Shown piece by piece: positions 56,483 through 64,000 of a stretch of 64,000 nucleotides of DNA. Every line of letters starts with the position of its first letter. Positions within the stretch are counted from its first letter, which is position 1. This stretch comes from Enoplolaimus lenunculus (taxonomy: Eukaryota; Nematoda; Enoplea; Enoplida; Thoracostomopsidae). The translations under genes and the position numbers were made by a program. The notes beneath the pieces were generated by a model. It saw only the letters and a list, made by a program, of their open reading frames with translations, was not told the DNA's origin and made no database searches. The DNA is taken from contig JASANG010000926.1 in the NCBI GenBank assembly GCA_030248215.1, forward strand, positions 124,001 to 188,000, given 5' to 3'.

Positions 56483-57168
56483 TAGCTTATGCGGAGTTCA
56501 CGTTATAACCGGGGCAGCTTGGGACACGTTTTGTCCCTATTAGACTATTGGGTAACATTTTGTCTGCTTATAAACCCCATATCGTATTCAAAAATTCGTA
56601 ATTGTCTGCTATTATCATGTGTAGGTCACCTTTTGTTCTTCAATATCATATGATATTCGAGGTGTTGTCTGCGAATATCATATATGTTTTCAAATGACTG
56701 CTTGCTCGAGGTAACATACTACAAATTGTCTTGTTAAATGTCATGATACTAGAATTTGAAGTTCGAACTTTTGAATACTGAAGCTGTGGTTCTAAGCACT
56801 TTTGTGTCAGATACGTTTTACAGGCGTGTATTTGGTATTTAAAGCACATCTGTGCCTCTGCCGTTCGACTTTCCATTCATTTATCACCACTCAAAGATTA
56901 CACTGTCCCGGTGAATATCATGATATTCGCTGAAATTTCGGAATATCATATGATATTCGCATAAATGTCACACAGTATCACGTGACATACTGTCCCTTGT
57001 ACGCACTGATCATTTGAGAGCGGTGGTTTGCAATCTGATGTCATATGACTTTCGAGTTTTGTCTGTTGATCCGATATAAGAACACTAATTTTAACGTTGA
57101 CGTCGAATCAACATGGAACAAACCGTGACACACCTGTCCCAGTTATAACGTGAATCCCGCATTAGCTA
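56483..57168. mobile_element. Inverted-repeat element with internal GAATATCATATGATATTC palindromes
   Basis: TAGCTTATGCGGAGTTCACG and its partner CGTGAATCCCGCATTAGCTA form terminal repeats that continue into TTATAACCGGGGCAG. Perfect palindromes lie at 56642-56657 and 56941-56958, and a 16-bp form near 56913. Fragments with the same palindrome and flank lie near 33600-33755, and a piece of the right end at 35035-35090. Confidence 0.65.
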
Positions 57169-58223
57169 AGTTATTACTTATGTCCCCGATCAAATTTGAT
57201 GTACTATAGACTAACAATTTAGTCATATTAGCCTTGGTCTAATTAATATTGCAAGCTTATCGCTCCTTATCAATATAAACCAAAGCTATCACTTCCTTGT
57301 TTTAACGCTGTCCCAAAATTAGTATATCTTTGTTTCTGCTCAAAAAGTTAAGTGTTTACTTAAGTCGACAACTAAAGTGATTGCTCAAGCGCAACGTGTA
57401 TCAAACCTTAAGATTTCAGAAACCCAGCCATTATATTTCTATAACCATTTCTGAATACACGGTCCCAGAGCTGAAATTTTGGCCAATTTGAAAGAGTCAA
57501 ATATAATTCTTATATTTCAGGTACACAGTAACCGGAGTTTTAGCCCAAACGCGCACTTGACGGTGCTTTTTTTCGTGTTCTTTCAACGTGTATCAACAAT
57601 TACTGCTTACTCCTAATTTTACCCTCAAAGACAATATGAACTTGTGTTAAGTTGCCAGTCTGCCTTGATTTGCCAAACCGAACGAAACTTCTTGCCAATT
57701 TTAAACAATAACAACAACAACAAAAAAACAATAATAATAACAACAACGACAACAACAACAACAACAAAACTGCCTCAATATTTTCACTGCCGAAAATGCC
57801 GTTAATTAATTTGCTACTCAAATATATTCAATCTGCAATAATTCGTATGAACATTGAATTTTGCACCGTTTGTCTAATAGCATCGCTAGATTAGCTTGCA
57901 TTTTCTAAATATTACTAACTTATACTCAAGTCTAAATCTAAAATTATGTTTACTAATTGGCTTTATCTGACGCTAAATTAACGCGTTTGACTAACTGGAT
58001 CACCTTGCCAGCGTTCACGTACAACTCAACACAGCCTGTATTGAACAACTAAAAATTATTACAAATTATTAGCTATGTAATTTTGCACTAAAATGCAAAA
58101 ATAGTAAAACGATAATAGAAAACTATTAGCTATGTAATTTTTTAATTAATTTATTACGATAAAATTTAAAATTTCCGGATACGGAGGTACTAAAACGTTA
58201 TCAAGTGCCTGAAAAAATAAACG
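57169..58223. other. Upstream region of innexin
   Basis: AT-rich with the AAC tract. Promoter elements could not be identified. The innexin ATG has the context AATAAACG. Confidence 0.35.
57708..57771. repeat. (AAC)n trinucleotide tract
   Basis: AACAACAAC units with AATAATAAT interruptions. Confidence 0.93.
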
Positions 58224-61200
58224 ATGCTTCTATACTACGTAGTATCAGCAATCAAAGGCCTAGCACTTCACGTTGACGATGACATTATAGACAAACTAAA
58301 CTATTACTATACAAGCAGTATAATTACAGTTTTTGCAGTTTTAGTCTCAGCCAAACAATACGTTGGGCATCCTATCCAGTGCTGGGTCCCTGCAACGTTT
58401 ACAGATCCTATGGAACAGTATACAGAAAATTATTGCTGGGTGCAGAACACATATTTTCTACCGCTCACAGATTATGTCCCTCAGGAAATTCCGGAGCGAG
58501 AAATCCGACAAATTGGCTACTATCAATGGGTACCGTTTGTGTTGGCACTCGAAGCGTTGCTGTTTTATGTGCCATGTTTGATATGGCGATTGCTCAATTG
58601 GCAGTCAGGTATTTTAACGTTTTTACGTATTTGTTCATTTTTGATACTGCATTCATTATACTGTAGTGACCCGAATAAAAAGGGGAGAGGGGTAATAACA
58701 GAGGAAGGGTCCCCATTTTGAGTGTTAACCAATAGGAGTCCGTATCCTTAATAAGAGTCCGTGAGCAGATACAACCCCTAAACCGTTAATAAGAGCCCAT
58801 GCACTCCAGGACCAAAGTTGAGTTCGAAACTTTAAAGCGTATTTAAGTTTTGAAAGTAACATTCCAATGTATAACCTTGCATTATCGCTCAAGCTTTTGA
58901 TGCAAGGCAAAAAACGTTTAATTCAACTGATAGTTGCAATACCGGATATATGTCAGTAACGAAGTTTGGTGGGGCTGGGTTAAAAATAATTAACAGTCCG
59001 TAACCGAATAAGACGGGGTACCCTCTCGAGAGGCCAAATAAATATCGGTTCCCCCTCTTATTCTGGTAACTACAGTACAATGCGCATATTCTCGGAACGC
59101 GTCAAGATTAGGCGCGGATCCTTTTTATGCGGGACTGCAATAGAGTAAGGTTACGCTGTAGACTAATTTCTTTGTTTAAGCTTAGGCTTAGGCCTAGGCT
59201 TAGTCTTAAGCTTAGGCTTAGGCTTTATGTACAAGATCATTCTTATGGGCTCAAGCTTAAGGTTAGGCTTATTTATATGCTCATTCTTACGCGCTTAGGT
59301 TTGCGTTAGGTTCAGGAATATGTTTATACTGCTGTAACGGTCCTGTTCTATACATTGGCCATATTCTCAAATGTGCGCAGCACCTATCACCAATTGGCGA
59401 TATTTATTTATAAATCTTGCAAGCAGTCAATGCAGGTCTTCAATTTTTGACAAATTTTGTACATTTGATTGATCCTACCTGTGAGGCGAGTTTAACATTT
59501 GTAGCTGGTTTAACTTGCCTATTTGAAAACCTGTACTAACTGGCGATAGGTGCTAAAAATACCGGCCGGAAACAAGGGGCATAACATAATTGAGACCAGT
59601 CAGTCCGCGACCTGAGGGTACGCGCCTTCAAGTGATATACTTTGGCCCATGTTGCTTCATCGACCATTTTGGGGTGTCTCAACGGAAACCGGACTCAGCA
59701 CTCAGTTCAATCGTAACCCACCCATGACTAGAACGATGCACAGAAAAGTGGTTTATACCACCGTGATTACTGTTGGGATATGGTTTCGAGCAGGGCAGTA
59801 GCTCTGGGGGTGGTCAACTCACCCCCTCCGTCGAAAAAATTTAGCTTTTCTGTAAAAGTGACGTCATTGTTTCTATAATTTCCAAAAATTTGTCTCATTT
59901 GCTCAATATATTGCTCCTCACAACATGTTGACATGTGTACTGTTTTGTTATAAAGTTTCAGTCATTGTGAACCGGGAACAATTTTTATTTTGAGGGGTCC
60001 AAAACGTTCTACATCCCCTCCATTGGGAATCGGGTCAATGTTTTAATTCAATACGTGACCGAATATGAACTATGGGTTATTTTTAGGTTATGAACATTTT
60101 TTATTCAACTCTCATATGGTCAAATTAGGAAAATCCTACTTACTTGCTTTACTTCGTCCCAAAGGCCGCAAAAGCCCACCCCGAATGATTGAATTCATGA
60201 AATAGGCTAAGGCTTAGGCTTAAGGTCAGGCTTAAGTAGTCTCACGTTAAGCTTTTAGCCTTAGGAACGTAGTAACACAGTAATGTGAATTACCATTTGC
60301 CTTCTATTTTATTACATAAGAGAATGCAAACAAGTGTAGAAAATTGTGTCTCAGATACTTGAAGGGATAATCGAACTCAACGGGGGTTTAACTTTTTCAA
60401 CTGGTATTCAAATAATTTTAAATTTCAGGTATTCATATACAAAGTCTTGTTCAAATGGCGTGCGATTCGCGGTTGCTTGATTCGGAAGGTCGACAAAAAG
60501 CAATAAATACTATATCTACACATGTCGAAGAAGCATTACATATAGGTATGAGACCATAGGGGGTGTTCCAAAATTATACCCCCTTAGAAATTGCTCTAAG
60601 GGTGGTGGTATGCTTGCAGTTCGGCACCGTCCGGCGACACGTCAACAAATTTTGTTTAGAAATTAATATACTGTTCCATGCGGCAATAAACGTCCGTTGT
60701 GGTAGAGTGACCTACGTCGTCAGACGTCGATGGACGGTGCGGCACGTGATCAAAAGTATATAGGCTACCCTAAACCCGTCACCGCATCTTTGAATATGTG
60801 TAGTAGCTAACACCAATTAGCTCAGCTGACTCGGAGTTGAAACCGCGAGAAGTTTCGTGGGTGGATGGATACAACACTGAAAATTCGTAGAGATTTTTAC
60901 TATTTTTATTATATTTCTTTTTATTTCATGGCTTGAATACAGAATTCGAAAGGCAAAGCTGCAGACGCTCTGCTGGTGCAACACTGCCTCTTAAACAGAG
61001 TTTTTTGGTTCATTGTGTTTTCGTGTAGATTGTGTGCGCAGTATAAATTGTTTACACAATTATACGCATTTGGGGTTTTAGTGTCAAGCTCCTATAGCTG
61101 ATTGGTGATGGTAAACGCTTGCCAATCGGACAGGCTTGTGATTCGATGTTTTGGTTAAAACAAAAAAAAATCGAATCAATAAAACAACAAGAAATCCTAA

Positions 61201-61912
61201 TCAAATAGAAAATATTCATGCAACAAATGGTTTGATATGAATTATTGTTTTTGTTTCAGGAAAACAAATGGAAAGCGACAGTACGTCGAACAAATGCCTC
61301 AACTGTTTAGTCTGCTCACGCAATACCGGCAGTTCAGTGACTTGTCTGTACGTTTGTACCAAAGTCCTTTATACGTTCAACATTGTGGGTCACATATTTT
61401 TACTGAATACATTTCTTGGCAGCCGGGCGACATTCTTTGGATTCGCCGTCCTCAACGATTTGCTCCATGGCCGCGAGTGGGAAGATTCTGGCAATTTCCC
61501 ACGCGTTACAATGTGTGATTTTGAAGTAAAAGTTTTGGGAAACGTTCATCGTCATACAGTCCAGTGTGTTCTGATGATAAATATGTTTAATGAGAAAATA
61601 TTTTTATTTCTTTGGTTTTGGTATTTTGTGCTTGCGATGGCGACGTTTGGAAGTTTGTTTTATTGGATTTTTATATCGCTCGCGTCCGGCAGACGAATCA
61701 ATTTCGTTGGCAAATATTTGACCGGAATCGAAGGCTACAAAATGGTCGATCAACAATCGTTGCGGCGATTTGTGTTGAATTTTCTCAAGCATGACGGTGT
61801 CTTTCTGTTACGGATGACCGCGACACACGCGGGCGAACTGGTCTGTTGTGAGTTGGCGAAGACGTTGTGGAACGATTTTGTCGATAAAAAGGAAAAGTTG
61901 CACGATGTATAG
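58224..61912 (+). CDS. Innexin gap-junction channel protein, 3 coding exons
   Basis: Subunit of invertebrate gap junctions and hemichannels in the plasma membrane. Coding exons: 58224-58608 (ATG; donor CAG|GTATTT, phase 1), 60429-60545 (acceptor TTTCAG; donor TAG|GTATGA, phase 1), 61260-61912 (acceptor TTTCAG; stop TAG). Total 1155 bp, 384 aa, in frame throughout. Four membrane segments lie near residues 30-48, 101-122, 198-219 and 281-305. Extracellular loop 1 has Cys53 and Cys71 in the context CWVPATF...TENYCWVQ. The innexin signature YYQWVPF is at 99-105, followed by LLNWQSG at the exon 1/2 junction. Exon 2 encodes [19 protein letters not shown]. Loop 2 has Cys253 and Cys270, followed by [16 protein letters not shown]. 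The cytoplasmic tail is about 80 residues. Length is normal and no damage is visible. Both introns contain transposons. Which innexin paralogue it is cannot be told from sequence alone. Confidence 0.97.
58661..59075 (-). mobile_element. Tc1/mariner-like MITE in innexin intron 1
   Basis: CTGTAGTGACCCGAATAAAA to CTTATTCTGGTAACTACAG flanked by TA. It begins only 52 bp after the exon 1 donor. Confidence 0.84.
59104..59360 (-). mobile_element. TTAGGC-B hAT-like MITE in innexin intron 1
   Basis: AAGATTAGGCGCGGATCC, GGGACTGCAATAGAGTAAGG, three TTAGGC-rich blocks, and TCCTGTTCTATACATTGGCC. An ATTCTCAAATG repeat starts at its right edge. Confidence 0.75.
59361..59562. mobile_element. ATTCTCAAATG-family repeat in innexin intron 1
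   Basis: ATATTCTCAAATGTGCGCAG to TAACTGGCGATAGGTGCTA. It abuts the TTAGGC-B element ending at 59360. Confidence 0.65.
60600..60770 (+). mobile_element. PIF/Harbinger-like MITE in innexin intron 2
   Basis: GGGTGGTGGTATGCTTGC to GATCAAAAGTATATAGGCTA and CCC, with TAA at 60597-60599 and 60771-60773. GC-rich interior. Confidence 0.77.
61083..61232 (+). mobile_element. tRNA-derived SINE, family 2, next to the innexin exon 3 acceptor
   Basis: Starts CAAGCTCCTATAGCTGATTG (box A-like, 61095-61105), has a weak box B (GTGATTCGATG), an A-rich segment, and the family tail AGAAAATATTCATGCAACAA. The tail ends about 27 bp before the splice acceptor of innexin exon 3. Confidence 0.65.
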
Positions 61913-61918
61913 CAGCAA

Positions 61919-62263
61919 TGACGTCATTTTGATAATCAAAACAAGCGAATTGCGTCATTGGTGACGTCATTTCCGTTTGTTGGTTGACGTCATTTTGTCG
62001 ATTGCGACGTTTTGGTTGATGACGTCATTTGCAGAATAGTCGTTTTTGGTTTCTGACGTCATTTTGGCCGATTACGACATTTTGGCTGATGACGTGATAG
62101 TTGATAGGCTGCAAAACCTGCATTTGGTTTATACAAACCGATTTTGGGCGACCAAATCTCAGTGAAAGATGTTAATTATGTGAACCTGTGAAGAGACTAC
62201 GGTTAGACAACGACGTCTTTTTATTGATGACGTCATTTTGTTAATAGTAAGCAAACGACGTCA
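61919..62263. promoter_or_regulatory. Cluster of CRE-type TGACGTCA palindromes
   Basis: Six perfect TGACGTCA octamers lie at 61919, 61962, 61985, 62020, 62054 and 62228, with near matches at 62090 (TGACGTGA) and 62256 (CGACGTCA). From 61986 to 62090 they sit in a degenerate tandem repeat of about 35 bp (GACGTCATTTT, then TCG, then TTTTGGTTGAT). TGACGTCA is the binding site of CREB/ATF bZIP factors. The cluster begins 7 bp after the innexin stop, so it lies in the 3' UTR or flank. It may be an enhancer, or simply a minisatellite that contains the motif. Confidence 0.5.
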
Positions 62264-63285
62264 TTTTACGCGAAAACTTGCAATAACAACGTCAACATTG
62301 GGAAGCTTGTGGTGCAGGTCGAAGCATTTTGGCCGGTTGATTTGACGGATTCGTCGATGGGAACAACAATTAATTTCACAAAGAATTGAATTTGCTTAGT
62401 AGAACAAAAACGCAAGCTGAAATATCTGAAATAAATAGTTGAAGTTCTCATACACATGAGATATATGAAGGTAAATTGAACATAATCTGTATGGTCCTTT
62501 CGTACAACGCCAAAAAACCTATGAACCAGGAGGTAATGCCACCAGTCTATAAACCTAACGGTAGCTGAACAGTTAATTCTTTCCCGCATGAATATTTTCT
62601 ATTTGATTTGAAACTTAATTGCAAGGCAAAGGCTTAAACCACGTACTATCGGATGTGACACATGAGCGAACAAAAATAGTTTTCATGTGTCTACGCAAAT
62701 TTTTGAAAACTCATACAATCACGTTTAAAAGATGTATAGAACTGCAACAATTTTGAATGTGGTTATATGATCCCGAAACGGTATCCTGCCTCCGCTAATG
62801 ATTGGTGTCATGTTCTGAAATCCGGTGGGACTCAGTTGAAAACGGATAAACCTACAATTATCTTTTCAATGTTAACATCCCAAGTTTCAATATACATCAC
62901 AGCAAATCGGAATCAACTATCAACATATAGACATGCAAGATTTGTTCAGTTATTTGCATGTGTAAAGTAAGGTTTTGTACTCAACATGTGCTGTTGTTAA
63001 TCTATAGGAACTAAAGATAAACACGATTTTAGTGCTAAATCTTAGCGCAATATTTTGGTTTTGATGTGTGTGGGGCCTTAGGCCTGGATGTCTCCTTTGA
63101 TGCGCCGATGGAAACCCAGTCCAGGTTTAAATAGGTATTTTAGCAATTATTGTTTGTTCTGTTTTAACAATTGTTTTGTTATTAACACACATAAGTCGAG
63201 TAGAAAATAAAGTCTTTAACTTCTTAGTTTCAATTTAAAAGTGTTACAAATTGTGATAATGTGGACACATCATCTAAAATTTTCC
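62264..63285. other. 3' flank of innexin, no gene seen
   Basis: AATAAA at 62430-62435 is a candidate innexin poly(A) signal. The 107-codon minus frame at 62266-62589 overlaps a SINE tail and shows no family signature. Confidence 0.4.
62578..62612 (-). mobile_element. SINE family 2 tail fragment
   Basis: Minus strand carries AGAAAATATTCATGCGGGAA, matching the SINE family 2 tail. The head is absent. Confidence 0.5.
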
Positions 63286-63551
63286 GGCCAATGTAAGGAA
63301 CAGGGTCGGAACAGTATTATGAGCATATTCCTAAGCCTAAGCCTAAGCCTATGCGTAAGAATGAGCATATTCCTAAGCCTAAGCCTAAGTCTAAGCCTAG
63401 CGTAAGAATGAGTATATTCCTAAGCCTAAGCGTAAACCTAAGCCTAAGCCTAAGCCTAAAACCAAGCGAAAAATTTGTCTAAAGCTTAAAACCTTAATAC
63501 TCTTTTCTAGTCTCACAGAAAAACGTTCCGCCCATGATCTTTACATCGGCC
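63286..63551 (+). mobile_element. TTAGGC-B hAT-like MITE, longest B copy
   Basis: GGCCAATGTAAGGAACAGGG to GCCCATGATCTTTACATCGG. Three hexamer blocks separated by the spacer GCGTAAGAATGAG(C/T)ATATTC. About 266 bp; the extra length is extra modules. Confidence 0.85.
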
Positions 63552-63646
63552 CACTTGTACATATTAAGCATTTACATCATCAATTTATCTTTTATAATAC
63601 TTTCATAAAATACAAGTCTATTTTCTGGTCTTTCTCCTATAACTTT

Positions 63647-63824
63647 GGCCAATGTTACTTGTAAGACCGTAACCCAAGACGAAGTATGTTCTAAAGCCTA
63701 AACCTATAAAAACTGTACCCTAAGTCTTAAACTCTAAGCAAAAAATATAGGCTGAACTCCAAATCTACACTTTTGCAGACTCTTTAGAAAACCGGACGGC
63801 CCTAAAAGTACCTATACATGGGCA
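63647..63824 (+). mobile_element. TTAGGC-A hAT-like MITE, degenerate
   Basis: Starts GGCCAATGTTACTTGTAAG and ends near CTAAAAGTACCTATACATGG. Hexamers are decayed (CCTAAACCTA, CCCTAAGTC). Confidence 0.65.
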
Positions 63825-64000
63825 ACTGATTTATCATCGCTAGTTGAACTGATAATTTACATCTCATACTTGTCATTTATTGCAGCTTCTACAAATTATT
63901 TATATAAATTTATGTCAAGATTCAGAATGAAAATGATGCATCTAAAATATAAAATAAAACCCTATATCAAAACCACACCTTAAGGGAGTTCCTGGCTCCA

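Noticed and set aside
58363-58666. ORFs overlapping innexin exon 1 in other frames
   Set aside because: Shadows; the innexin frame has all the family motifs.
61268-61518. Second ORF overlapping innexin exon 3 in another frame
   Set aside because: Shadow of the innexin reading frame; no conserved motif.
1-64000. Assigning the organism to nematodes because of TTAGGC
   Set aside because: The hexamer is transposon cargo here. The innexin does not look specifically nematode, and gene density is far lower than in typical nematodes.

Overview
The window is nuclear DNA of an invertebrate animal: AT-rich, gene-poor, with GT-AG introns and a very heavy load of short non-autonomous DNA transposons (MITEs). 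Two genes can be assembled exon by exon with matching intron phases: a serum response factor (SRF-type MADS box) gene on the minus strand (3653-7623, four coding exons, 334 aa) and an innexin gap-junction gene on the plus strand (58224-61912, three coding exons, 384 aa). Innexins exclude plants, fungi and protists. The innexin looks most like spiralian or cnidarian members to me, but I cannot fix the phylum. The TTAGGC hexamer (the nematode telomere unit) is everywhere, but it is carried inside MITEs and does not prove a nematode.

Layout. 1-2.9 kb: repeats and a tRNA-derived SINE. 2.94-3.26 kb: the last exon of an unidentified plus-strand gene, convergent with SRF. 3.65-7.6 kb: SRF, whose two larger introns are filled with transposons. 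7.7-55 kb: a gene desert made of at least ten MITE families, SINEs and simple repeats. Within it are weak coding-like pieces on the minus strand at 19.1-23.8 kb. 55.37 kb: a possible first exon with a mitochondrial-type presequence, cut off by a hAT-like element. 58.2-61.9 kb: innexin. 61.9-62.3 kb: a cluster of TGACGTCA (CRE) palindromes just downstream of innexin. 62.3-64 kb: repeats.

Mobile elements. Several families show target-site duplications (TSDs) visible by eye. hAT-like families with 8-bp TSDs include TTAGGC-A, TTAGGC-B, the CGTAGCC family, CAGGGATGTCAT, CAGGGTGCAATCGG and GCAGGCC. Others are a Tc1/mariner-like family (TA), two PIF/Harbinger-like families (TAA), and one family with 7-bp TSDs at all three copies. 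Families TTAGGC-A and -B carry arrays of the telomere-like hexamer broken by fixed spacers, and vary in length by the number of these modules. This is the most unusual structure in the window. No retrovirus-like, CRISPR, rRNA or bona fide tRNA gene was recognised.
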